Below, in pieces: positions 9,407 to 17,251 of a DNA stretch of 45,792 bases; within the stretch, counting starts at the first letter, position 1; each line of letters starts with the position of its first letter. A program made the translations under genes and the position numbers. Source of the stretch: Myxococcota bacterium (GTDB taxonomy: Bacteria > Myxococcota_C > UBA6777); NCBI GenBank assembly GCA_023150835.1, contig JAKLKB010000040.1, positions 1 through 45,792 on the forward strand, in the 5' to 3' direction. The notes beneath the pieces were generated by a model. The model saw only the letters and a program-made list of their open reading frames with translations, did no database searches and was not told the DNA's origin.

Positions 9407-9454
9407 CACGTTCTCGACGTGCGCTGTGTTGATCTTCCGTTCCATACGTGGAAC
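9407..9454. promoter_or_regulatory. Two inverted repeats in the araC-type gene leader (candidate operators)
   Basis: Between the predicted promoter and the regulator start codon lie two perfect inverted repeats. At 9439-9454 it is GTTCCA-TACG-TGGAAC, and at 9407-9421 it is CACGT-TCTCG-ACGTG. Both are downstream of the predicted transcription start, so they could be operators for self-repression or hairpins in the leader. Sequence symmetry is seen directly; the regulatory role is inference. Confidence 0.4.
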
Positions 9455-9491
9455 ACAAAGCCCCTCAGCTTCTCTTTCATCATGTCCCCCC

Positions 9492-9519
9492 ATCATAACC
9501 ATCCGCCGCCTACGCTCAA
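9492..9519 (-). promoter_or_regulatory. Predicted sigma-70 promoter for the AraC-type regulator
   Basis: On the minus strand TTGAGC (9519-9514) and TATGAT (9497-9492) are separated by 16 nt. Both hexamers match the -35 and -10 consensus at most positions. Transcription would start near 9485 and give a leader of about 120 nt before the start codon at 9363. Confidence 0.5.
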
Positions 9520-9591
9520 GAACTTTTCTTGCTCGTCCCCTCATCTATCGACTTCCACAGACGTTTTGCCCACGCACGTTGCTGCTCTCCC

Positions 9592-12500
9592 TCACCGCAG
9601 TTCCGCCAACACCTTCGGCAAGATCGACGGCCCCATCTGCCCCAATGTCTTCGCAGCCTCCGAAAAAGCCGACGAACCCAAGCTGCTTTGTTGCTCAAAC
9701 GCCAACGCCCACACATACGCAGCCGACCAAACCCCCTTCTCTCCCATCGCCCCCAAAAGCCGCACCGTCGGGTAAAGATACAATCGCGTCCGCCCCATCG
9801 TCGCGACCCGAGGCTCCAAGATATCCCGAAATACCGAAGCGCGCTCGCCCCACGCCATCAACGCATACAAAACACCCATCACCATCGTCGCGTCTTTCTC
9901 GTCCGTCAAAATCGCCCGAACATCCGACCCCAACGCTGCGCTCTCATGTTTCAACGCACCCAACAACGGCACCACCTCCCGCCGTTCCATCAACGTCCCC
10001 GAAGACAAGATCTCTCGCAGCACCGAGAGCGCCGCAGCATCGCCCATCCACGCCACCCAACGCCCCGCCATCCAACGCAAAGCCCGATCTTTGTCTCGCA
10101 AAAAGCCCTTTACCACAGGCAACAGCGCAGGCACCCGCTGCTTGTGCGACCACAGCACCCCCAACCATGCTTGGCGCGCCTCCTTCGTTGCTGTACGCAA
10201 ACCTTCCACCAACGCGCCTTCCCACACATCCCACGTCCCTGCCCGTCGCTGTAGCACTTCCAACGCCACCTTACGCACTTCCATGCTTCTATCCAGCAAG
10301 GCCCAACGCAGCGTCGGCGTCATCACTTCTTGGTCAAACCACACCAGATGCCCGATCAGATATCTTCGCGCATTTGCATCGGACGTGGCCGCCGCTCGAA
10401 ACAAGCCCCGCATCAAGGGATAACGCTTTGGATCTTCTTTGATCCACCCCAACCATCCGCGAAAATGCGCACTCTCACCCAACAACCGCACGGCATGCGA
10501 TCGCCGCTTCGGGTTGGGATTCACCAACTCCGCAAACAGCACAGGCGCAAATTGCGCCGTTGAAACATTTACCCCTTGCAGTTTAACCAAAAACAACGCC
10601 GCCATCTCCCGATCGTTCGGCTCTTCCGCATCCATCAAAGAAAAAACATCCTGCAACGCCGAAGGCTGATACACGATCACAGGACTGTGAAAAGCCCACC
10701 ACCCCCACGTCCGTTCCTGCACAGACAACCGCCCCACCCTCGCCAAGATCGGCCTCGGATCTGTGCGAAAACGATGCGACAACAATGACCTCGCAGAGCC
10801 AGAAAACGGGTCACTCGTCTGCTTCGTCAGCCGCCAAAGCAACGGAAAGGCCAAACGCATACATGACGATTGTTCCGCCAAGATCTCCAAGATCAACGAG
10901 TTCAGCGACGGTGCCTTGCCAAACAACTCCAACATCTCTTGCGCCACCCCACAGCCCGACTCTTTTCGACCCCGCAAGGCCGACAAGATCCAATACTGCT
11001 CCGACATCTGGGCCTTCCACAGCCGCCTCAACAAACGGTCCCGAACCTTCGGGTCTTTTCGACCGACCTTCCCCAACGCCAAGATCCACGCGCCTTGGAT
11101 CTGAGGATCTTGCGCCTTCGCGGTCTCTAAACCACGCCTCAAAAAGGCCCGTAACGCCTTGTCTTCGCTCTTGCTTGAAGCCACGACCTGCAAGGCTTCT
11201 CGTCGCACCGGCATCGCTTCATCGCGCAGCCCCAACCACACCAGCCGCAGATCCACCAACCGCTGTCCCACCCGCCCCAGATGATAGGCATTCATCACAC
11301 GCTGACGCTCCATCGCGTCCGCAGCCAAACCGAAGAAAGCCACCCACAAGCCCACAGATGCGTTGCTTTCTTCGCGCAAAAAAGCAGCGTGTGTCAAAAA
11401 TGACCATCGCTGCTGCTTGAACGAACGGACCAGCGCCGACCAATCCTGCACCGTCGCGATCTCCCAAGGCTTTTTCACCCATTGCAGCCCTAAAAAACAC
11501 CGCTGCGCGATAGCATAGGACGGCTCACGCGGATGACGCCGCAGATGGGCCTCTTCGACCTCTCTCCAATGCACCGCACACACCGACAACGCCGCCTTTG
11601 AAGAGATCCCGATCGACGACAACGCCCACATCGCTTGCTTTGCGATACGCCTTTGCCCCAACGATAGCCCTGTTTGTCCATGCTTCTCTGCCCACCGCAT
11701 CACCGCTGGAAACGCCATCGCTGCATCTGGTCCCAGCACACTGAGTCCTCGCATCGCCCACAACGCCATCTCTTGATCGGCACTTGACAATGCCTCCAAC
11801 ATCTCCCCCACCGATAAGCCCGTTGCCATCGGATTCGACGCAAGCAAACGAAAAGCCAATCGGCGTTCGGACCCTCGGCCTTTTGTGTATCGCTCATGCA
11901 GCCACGCTGCACGCAACCTGCTCCACCGAGTCAAGTGATAAAACAGCATACTTTGAAGATTCGGCGCAAAACGCGCATACCCTTGAAAAGCAGCCTCCCA
12001 AAAATCAAACACTTTCAAGGGTTGGCATCCAGCCAGCCGGTCAGCTAGATCCAAGCCATAACTCACTAGGTTGGCGTTGATCGTCCCGCTCGCCGCCGTG
12101 TCCCCAAACAAAGCTTCGCGCCCATGCCCTTCATCGATGGCCTCACGAAGCCTCGCCATCACCGCCTTCACATCCTCCCAAGACCACTTCGCAAACTTGC
12201 CCCCCTCCAACAACGTCACCGCCTTCGCATCCTCCCAAGACCACACGATCTTGCTCCCCTTGGACCGTCTCTTGGTTCGACACCCTGTTGTGGTTGGCCG
12301 AAGCGAGACCGCTTCATTGCGCACACGCTGCAACACAGATCCAATGGATTGACGCCACAATACCCGATTCTCCGAGATGATATGCTCCTTTGCTTCCAAA
12401 AGCAGCCGAAGATAAATCATCCAATCTTTCGCGGCGTGCGAACGCAAGACCTCCAAGGCCGCCCCCTGCAATGCCAGATCCTCGATCAGTGCGGTCTTCC

Positions 12501-13131
12501 ACTGCGCCCGACAAACAGGCGACAACCTCACCATCGTGAGCAAGATCCGCTGCTGCGCTTTGGTGATCTCCATCCCGCCCCTTGGTGGAGACCGTCTCCA
12601 TTGTTGCCAAGCCTCCCCCAACGCTTCGCATCCCAGATCCCCGCCGACTTGCAAGATCCCCAAAACCGCCCAATACACACTATTATCGGGCAAAAACAAC
12701 AAACGCATCAGATCGGGCAACAACGGCCTGATATCCTTGCCCAACAAACGCATCTGCGTAAGCGCTTCTCGCAGGTAATACGAATGCGCGGCCTCCCCCT
12801 GCCGCCACGCCAAGACACGACGCCATAACGGCGCTCCCTCCGACCCAAACGACACCAACGCGTGTTGCGCAGTCAAACGCATATCCTGCATCTCGCTGAA
12901 GATCGAGCGCTCGATCCGCCCCAACGCTTCGGCATCTTGCGCCGCCGTAAAGCGATGCGCTTTGCGCATCTGCGCCAATATCTGCAACGCTTTTTTGATC
13001 CGCACACTCTCCTTGCTATACGCCCCGTGATAGCGCGTATTCTGGCGTCCCCGTGGACACCCCCATCCTCCCACGCTCATCCACAACACCCACAGCAACC
13101 ACCAACAGCCCCATCGCCTCGACGTCATCAT
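9592..13131 (-). CDS. Large HEAT/ARM-like repeat lipoprotein
   Basis: The product is 1179 residues. It starts with a basic, Trp-rich signal sequence and a cysteine at residue 25 in a lipobox-like GGWGC context, so it is probably an exported lipoprotein, though the lipobox is not classic. The rest is a long series of helical repeats with Leu/Ala/Arg-rich helices of the HEAT type. Examples are VLGCEALGEA, ALGKVGRKDPKVRDRLLRRLWKA, VRKVALEVLQRRAG and GDAAALSVLREILSSG. Such solenoids usually serve as protein-binding scaffolds. Two ATGs (13131 and 13128) follow GAGGTGG. No enzyme motif is seen and the partner is unknown. The gene lies about 230 bp upstream of the AraC gene on the same strand. Confidence 0.75.
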   Translation of the reverse strand: MMTSRRWGCWWLLWVLWMSVGGWGCPRGRQNTRYHGAYSKESVRIKKALQILAQMRKAHRFTAAQDAEALGRIERSIFSEMQDMRLTAQHALVSFGSEGAPLWRRVLAWRQGEAAHSYYLREALTQMRLLGKDIRPLLPDLMRLLFLPDNSVYWAVLGILQVGGDLGCEALGEAWQQWRRSPPRGGMEITKAQQRILLTMVRLSPVCRAQWKTALIEDLALQGAALEVLRSHAAKDWMIYLRLLLEAKEHIISENRVLWRQSIGSVLQRVRNEAVSLRPTTTGCRTKRRSKGSKIVWSWEDAKAVTLLEGGKFAKWSWEDVKAVMARLREAIDEGHGREALFGDTAASGTINANLVSYGLDLADRLAGCQPLKVFDFWEAAFQGYARFAPNLQSMLFYHLTRWSRLRAAWLHERYTKGRGSERRLAFRLLASNPMATGLSVGEMLEALSSADQEMALWAMRGLSVLGPDAAMAFPAVMRWAEKHGQTGLSLGQRRIAKQAMWALSSIGISSKAALSVCAVHWREVEEAHLRRHPREPSYAIAQRCFLGLQWVKKPWEIATVQDWSALVRSFKQQRWSFLTHAAFLREESNASVGLWVAFFGLAADAMERQRVMNAYHLGRVGQRLVDLRLVWLGLRDEAMPVRREALQVVASSKSEDKALRAFLRRGLETAKAQDPQIQGAWILALGKVGRKDPKVRDRLLRRLWKAQMSEQYWILSALRGRKESGCGVAQEMLELFGKAPSLNSLILEILAEQSSCMRLAFPLLWRLTKQTSDPFSGSARSLLSHRFRTDPRPILARVGRLSVQERTWGWWAFHSPVIVYQPSALQDVFSLMDAEEPNDREMAALFLVKLQGVNVSTAQFAPVLFAELVNPNPKRRSHAVRLLGESAHFRGWLGWIKEDPKRYPLMRGLFRAAATSDANARRYLIGHLVWFDQEVMTPTLRWALLDRSMEVRKVALEVLQRRAGTWDVWEGALVEGLRTATKEARQAWLGVLWSHKQRVPALLPVVKGFLRDKDRALRWMAGRWVAWMGDAAALSVLREILSSGTLMERREVVPLLGALKHESAALGSDVRAILTDEKDATMVMGVLYALMAWGERASVFRDILEPRVATMGRTRLYLYPTVRLLGAMGEKGVWSAAYVWALAFEQQSSLGSSAFSEAAKTLGQMGPSILPKVLAELR

Positions 13132-13286
13132 CCACCTCGCCACAACACCCACCGCATCAAGCAATAGGCCCTCTCCATCAACAACACCACCTTAACATAA
13201 AGCAACGGCGTTTCTTCTTTGCCCACCCCAAACGCACCAATACACGCCCCCTTACACATCGGCTTGACGCTGTTGAAATTGAACAG

Positions 13287-13416
13287 GTGGGATTTCACCC
13301 CACACCCCACAAGGGAACCCCATCCCCTTGACCCCGTATAGGCGGAGCGATCAGACGTTTTTCACACCAGCAGCGATTCCGCTTGAGATGGTGCAAACAT
13401 ACGGAGTTTCTGCGAC
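13287..13416 (+). repeat. Interspersed element, copy A
   Basis: This roughly 130-bp element shares its order of blocks with copies at 15044 and 22252: GGGATTTCACCCCACACCCCA, a hairpin at 13310-13330 (arms CAAGGG and CCCTTG), ACCCCGTAT, GGCGGAGCGATCAG, a T-rich block, CCGCTTGA and ACGGAGTTTC. It lies in the 400-bp space between the HEAT lipoprotein and the small protein at 13536. Apart from this element the space (13132-13535) holds a short hairpin with arms TTGGC and GCCAA near 13475-13495, and no gene I can support. Confidence 0.7.
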
Positions 13417-13535
13417 ATTCGCCCCTGTGGGCGTTCCGTTGACAGAAAAATGGCGATGTGTTTTTGTATGGCGGCTTGGCACCGCCAAGCAAGACGAAAG
13501 AACAAAGCCAGTCTACAAACACGAAAGGCTGCCTT

Positions 13536-13739
13536 ATGCGCATGGATAGAACACAGGTCACGATCCGTCGGATCGACGAACACCACAACGACGATTTTGT
13601 ACCGGGCGATCCAACAACACGCCTCCAACTGGTTTGGCCGCTCACCCAAGAAATCGCTTCACTATGTTTGGATCGAAAGTACGATGTTGAACGAAGATTA
13701 CAAAGACATATTACGCGCGTTGTACGACGAGAACGTTAG
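13536..13739 (+). CDS. Small protein paired with nucleotidyltransferase (antitoxin-like position)
   Basis: This 67-residue protein has the pattern VRRIDEHHNDDFVPGDP, then RLQLVWPLTQEI and KYDVERRLQRHITRVVRRER. I recall it as a small family found directly upstream of nucleotidyltransferase genes of the AbiEii/DUF6036 type. The name of the family is not certain. It is charged and contains a basic C-terminal helix. AAAGG lies about 10 nt before the ATG at 13536; a second ATG two codons on is also possible. Its last 56 nt overlap the start of the nucleotidyltransferase in another frame, so the two are surely co-translated. An antitoxin or cognate partner role is inferred from position. Confidence 0.7.
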   Translation: MRMDRTQVTIRRIDEHHNDDFVPGDPTTRLQLVWPLTQEIASLCLDRKYDVERRLQRHITRVVRRER

Positions 13740-14154
13740 TTTTCTCTTGGTGGGAGCCTACGCGATGGCTGCTCACGGCTATCCACGCGCTACGATGGAT
13801 ATCGATATATGGGTGATGCCCTCTCCCCAAAATGCGGAGGCTGTGCTGTGCGCGTTGAGACGCTTTGGAGCGCCACTCCACGATCTCACGAAAGAAGACC
13901 TCCAAAAAGAAGGTACGATCTTTCAGATCGGTGTTGCCCCTCGACGCATCGATATCATCACAGCAGCCTCAGGTTTGCGTTTTGAAGCCGCCCACAAACG
14001 CGCTTTGTCGGTAGAGATCGAAGGAATCAAGGTCTACATTCCGTCTATCGACGATCTCATCACCAACAAAAAAGCCTCTGGCAGAACAAAAGATCTTGCA
14101 GACGTTGAAGCGCTTGAGTCGTTGAAATCAACGAGTACCGATAAAAAGACATAA
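13684..14154 (+). CDS. Nucleotidyltransferase of the AbiEii/MNT-like toxin superfamily
   Basis: The 156-residue protein has the core of a minimal nucleotidyltransferase. LLVGAYAMAAHGYPRAT (residues 21-37) is followed by DIDIW, with the two metal-binding acidic residues at D39 and D41. Later come RRIDIITAASGLRF and the C-terminal IPSIDDLITNKKASGRTKDLADVEAL, typical of DUF6036-like proteins. Such enzymes transfer nucleotides to RNA or protein targets and are often toxins. The start at 13684 gives the usual N-terminus MLNEDYKDILRAL. The gene overlaps its small upstream partner by 56 nt and converges on the SDR gene, with 15 nt between the ends. The substrate cannot be told from sequence. Confidence 0.82.
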   Translation: MLNEDYKDILRALYDENVSFLLVGAYAMAAHGYPRATMDIDIWVMPSPQNAEAVLCALRRFGAPLHDLTKEDLQKEGTIFQIGVAPRRIDIITAASGLRFEAAHKRALSVEIEGIKVYIPSIDDLITNKKASGRTKDLADVEALESLKSTSTDKKT

Positions 14155-14169
14155 ATCGATGGCGATCGC

Positions 14170-14988
14170 TCATCGCGGGAGTTGGCGTTCGCGTAGCATC
14201 CGCGCCAAACGGCCCCAGACAAAGCGCATCAAAAAGCGCGGTGTCATCGACGAAAAGAACATCATCATGGACATCATCCATCCCGTCACGATCAGCGGCT
14301 TACCACGCACAAAGCCACGCAACGATTCACGCGCACACTGCTCCGCAGAGATCTCAAGCCACTTCGGAACAGACATCCCCGTCGGATTGCCCGACACCGA
14401 CTCAAACTCCGTAGCGACCGGACCCGGACAGACCTGCGTCACCACAACGCCCAAATGCTGGACTTCGCAACGCAAGGACTCTGTAAAGCTCGTGACATAA
14501 TGCTTGGTCCCCACATACGAAGCTGCCCCCGCCATAAACGTCAGCCCCGCCGACGAACTGATGTTCAAGATCCCACCTTTCTTGCGTGCGATCATCTTGC
14601 CGATCAGTCGGTGGGTAAGGTACGTCAGCGACGTCACATTGAGCTGGATCATCCGTTGCAGTTTGTCCCATCCCGCAAACTCCAAAAGCGAGATATCACC
14701 AAAGCCTGCATTGTTTACCAAGATCCCGATCTCTTCGCCTTCACGCTCCAAACCATCCACCAACGCTTTGACCGCCTCCAGATCCACCAGATCACAAGCC
14801 CGCACCACCACACGCAAGCCTTTGTACTGGGCTTCTAGCTGCTTTTTCAAATCCAACAATCGGTCTTCCCGGCGCGCCACCAAGATCAACACCCCCACCT
14901 CACCCGCCATTTGTTGCGCCAACGCCATCCCAATCCCCGCCGACGCACCCGTCAAAAGCACCGTCTCTCCCTTGATCGACAATCGCAT
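14170..14988 (-). CDS. Short-chain dehydrogenase/reductase (classical SDR)
   Basis: This is an NAD(P)-dependent oxidoreductase of 272 residues. The cofactor motif TGASAGIG is at residues 13-20, an acidic/basic pair (ARREDR) follows strand 2, and NNAG is at 92-95. The catalytic set is S145, Y158 and K162 (SYVGTKHYV). The C-terminal 45 residues are unusually hydrophobic and Met/Phe-rich (GWMMSMMMFFSSM), suggesting membrane association, as in lipid-acting SDRs. AAAGGAGTG precedes the ATG. It is divergent from the FAD oxidoreductase at 15320, with one copy of the interspersed element between them, so the pair could act on related lipid or isoprenoid substrates; that is inference. Confidence 0.9.
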   Translation of the reverse strand: MRLSIKGETVLLTGASAGIGMALAQQMAGEVGVLILVARREDRLLDLKKQLEAQYKGLRVVVRACDLVDLEAVKALVDGLEREGEEIGILVNNAGFGDISLLEFAGWDKLQRMIQLNVTSLTYLTHRLIGKMIARKKGGILNISSSAGLTFMAGAASYVGTKHYVTSFTESLRCEVQHLGVVVTQVCPGPVATEFESVSGNPTGMSVPKWLEISAEQCARESLRGFVRGKPLIVTGWMMSMMMFFSSMTPRFLMRFVWGRLARMLRERQLPR

Positions 14989-15043
14989 CGCTCACACTCC
15001 TTTTTCTTTGCTCGTAATAGAACTGACTTGTTCGATGGTTTTT

Positions 15044-15173
15044 GTGGGGTTTCACCCCACACCCCACAAGGGGTCATAACCCCCTTGACCCCGTATCGGC
15101 GAAGAGATCACAGGCTTTTCAACACAACGGCTGTGTCGCTTGGTGTGGCGCGAACACAGGTTTTTTTGGCCAC
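15044..15173 (+). repeat. Interspersed element, copy B, in a divergent promoter region
   Basis: The order of blocks is as in copies A and C: GTGGGGTTTCACCCCACACCCCA, a hairpin at 15067-15087 (arms CAAGGGG and CCCCTTG), ACCCCGTATCGGCGAAGAGATCA, TTTTCAACACAACGG, TCGCTTGGTGTGGCGCGAACACAGG and a run of seven T. It fills much of the 331-bp space between the divergent SDR and FAD-oxidoreductase genes. The rest of that space (15174-15319) has a small TCGCC-TTCG-GGCGA hairpin at 15257-15270 and no separate gene. Confidence 0.7.
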
Positions 15174-15319
15174 AAGTCACTCCTTATTTGTTCTTTGCGC
15201 CGTGTGTAGCCTGCCATCTTGCCGCTTATGTACAAGCGCCCCCCTTGCAAAGACCGTCGCCTTCGGGCGATCCTCTACGGCACGCTGCTCTCCACCTTAC
15301 ACAACACAGGGAGATATCG

Positions 15320-16984
15320 ATGGAACCCTCCGATGAATCGATCACGGACGCTGCGCGACGACGCGCCCAACTCGAACCACCCGAACAAGCCGATGTGATC
15401 CTTGTGGGGGCGGGGATGGCCGGCCTTGTCGCAGGAGCTTACCTCGCCCAAAGCGGCCTACGCATCGCCTGTTTTGACAGCCATTACACCGCAGGCGGAT
15501 GCTCGACGCAATTCGCTCGCGGCGCTCGCCAAGCGCGATTTTACTTTGACGTGGGCATCCATTACCTCGGAGACTGTGGACCCAACGGGCGTATCCCTCG
15601 GATCTTGCGAGGCGCAGGCATCCAACAAGAATTTGTCCCGATGGACCCTGACGGATTCGATATCTTCCATTTTCCCGACCTCACCTTTCGAATGCCTGTC
15701 GGCCACGACCGTTTCCGCGAACGCCTCGTTGAACACTTCCCTCACGAGAGCAAAGGCATCGACCGCTACCTCCGCTTTTTGCGAGAAGTCGACCTTGCTA
15801 CCCACGAGATGGCCGCATCACACGGCAAGATCAACTTGCGCGTCTTTTGGAGCCTCCTGCGCAACACTCGCATCCTCCCCTTCCATCAAAACAGCACCAT
15901 GCGCGAGCTACTTGACTCTTGCACACGCGATCCCAAACTTCGCGCCGTCTTGCTCGGACAACACGGCGATTACGCACTCCCCCCCAGCGAAGTCAGCGCT
16001 CTCCTACACGCGGGGCTTTGCAATCATTACCTTCACGGGGCCTATTATCCCAAAGGCGGCGGGCAGATCATCGCAGACAAACTCGCCCACACCATCGAAG
16101 AAAAAGGCGGATCGATCCACCTTCGACGCGGGATCGCCAAGATCCTGATCCAAGAAGGCCGTGCCATCGGCGTCCAAACCGAAGCCCGCAAAGGTGAAAC
16201 AAGGATCATCCGCGCCCCCATCGTGATATCCGCAGCAGACTACAAACAAACCATGCTTTCTCTTGTCGGCCCCGAACATCTCCCCAACGGCTGGACGCAA
16301 CGCATCCAACAAGCCCCCATGGCCGACGCTTTGTTTTGCACCTTCCTCGGTATCCAAGGCGATCTGCGCTCGTTTGGCCTGACCAACGCCAACCATTGGC
16401 TCTTTGAAACCTACGACTTCGACGAAGCCTACCGCACCTTACGCAAAAGCCCGACACCTCGCGCACTTGGCGCATACATCACCAGCGCATCCCTCAAAGA
16501 CCCCGAAACCACACACCATGCCCCCCCCGAGCACCAAGCCCTCGAAGTCATGACGATCACTTCGGGATTACCGTCCTTTTGGGGCGTCAAGCCAAACGAT
16601 ATCACCGCTTGGGATTATCGCCACGATCCAGCCTACCAAGCCAACAAACAACAGATGGAAGAGGCCCTGATCCAACGCCTCGAACAAGCCTTCCCGGGCA
16701 CCCAAGCCGCCATCGTCTACCGCGAGTCCTCCACCCCTGTGACGCACACACGCTTTACCCGCGCAAGTGACGGAACAAGCTACGGCCTCGCCGCGACACC
16801 CGCTCAATTCATGAACAACCGCCCGGGTTTTCGCACCCCGCTCCAAGGGCTTTATCTTTGCGGTGTATCGACCCGTTCGGGACATGGTATCTTAGGCGCG
16901 ATGGAATCGGGCCTTGCAGTAGCCCGTTGTGTGACGAAAGATCACAAACGCCCGCTGTTCGAGGCAAATACAAACGCCGCTTGA
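15320..16984 (+). CDS. FAD-dependent oxidoreductase, phytoene desaturase / retinol saturase-like
   Basis: The 554-residue protein is a flavin enzyme of the carotenoid desaturase (CrtI/CrtISO) and retinol-saturase group. The FAD-binding GAGMAGLVAGAYLAQSG begins at residue 30, followed by the acidic strand-2 end and AGGCSTQF. The C-terminal FAD motif GLYLCGVSTRSGHGILGAMESG is clear. Members saturate, desaturate or isomerise long conjugated chains; the substrate here is unknown because no other carotenoid gene is nearby. The ATG at 15320 follows CAGGGAGAT; the open frame extends 60 codons upstream into repeat sequence and is rejected. The last 8 codons overlap the first unit of a 38-bp repeat, so the C-terminus (FEANTNAA) may be repeat-derived. 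Confidence 0.85.
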   Translation: MEPSDESITDAARRRAQLEPPEQADVILVGAGMAGLVAGAYLAQSGLRIACFDSHYTAGGCSTQFARGARQARFYFDVGIHYLGDCGPNGRIPRILRGAGIQQEFVPMDPDGFDIFHFPDLTFRMPVGHDRFRERLVEHFPHESKGIDRYLRFLREVDLATHEMAASHGKINLRVFWSLLRNTRILPFHQNSTMRELLDSCTRDPKLRAVLLGQHGDYALPPSEVSALLHAGLCNHYLHGAYYPKGGGQIIADKLAHTIEEKGGSIHLRRGIAKILIQEGRAIGVQTEARKGETRIIRAPIVISAADYKQTMLSLVGPEHLPNGWTQRIQQAPMADALFCTFLGIQGDLRSFGLTNANHWLFETYDFDEAYRTLRKSPTPRALGAYITSASLKDPETTHHAPPEHQALEVMTITSGLPSFWGVKPNDITAWDYRHDPAYQANKQQMEEALIQRLEQAFPGTQAAIVYRESSTPVTHTRFTRASDGTSYGLAATPAQFMNNRPGFRTPLQGLYLCGVSTRSGHGILGAMESGLAVARCVTKDHKRPLFEANTNAA

Positions 16985-17073
16985 CATCACCACGAACCGA
17001 GATCAATACAAACGCCGATTGGCCTCACCGCAGATCGAGGCGGATACGAGCGCCGCTTGGTCTCATACGATAT
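16960..17073. repeat. 38-bp tandem repeat, three imperfect units, plus a fourth at 17189-17226
   Basis: Units start at 16960, 16998 and 17036 and share the pattern CGAG-nnn-ATAC-AAACGCCG-nTTG-n-CTCACC. The first unit overlaps the 3' end of the FAD enzyme gene and provides its stop codon. A fourth unit stands alone at 17189-17226, just before modA, separated by a REP-like element that may have been inserted into the array. I do not recognise the family. Confidence 0.65.
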
Positions 17074-17119
17074 CCGTGTGAAGTGTTCCCGTAGGATAGT
17101 GCGTAGACACCCGATCGTT

Positions 17120-17180
17120 GGGCAGCCACACCTGTCTGCCCCTACGCTTTGCGATCACACGCCCTGCGGATCTCGTATCA
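17120..17180 (+). repeat. REP-like element 2, copy 1
   Basis: A GGGCAG...CTGCCC hairpin (17120-17142) is followed by CTACGCTTTGCGATCACACGCC and GCGGATCTCGTATCA. The same hairpin-plus-tail arrangement occurs at 20344-20402 and 41710-41769. It lies upstream of modA within a 267-bp spacer that otherwise contains only the 38-bp repeat units. Confidence 0.65.
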
Positions 17181-17251
17181 CCACGAATCGAGATCGATAC
17201 AAACACCGCTTGCCCTCGCCACTGCTTCACTAAAACGGATGATTTGACATC

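Noticed and set aside
9222-10442. Plus-strand open frame opposite the HEAT lipoprotein and AraC gene
   Set aside because: Low-complexity Pro/Ser/Thr translation without motifs; the minus strand carries the HEAT helices and AraC motifs.
15140-15319. A 60-codon N-terminal extension of the FAD oxidoreductase
   Set aside because: It runs through an interspersed repeat, and the ATG at 15320 has its own ribosome-binding site and the usual spacing to the FAD motif.
17000-17251. Molybdenum-cofactor riboswitch or ModE operator upstream of modA
   Set aside because: The spacer consists of 38-bp repeat units and a REP-like element; no known riboswitch core or ModE-like palindrome was recognised.
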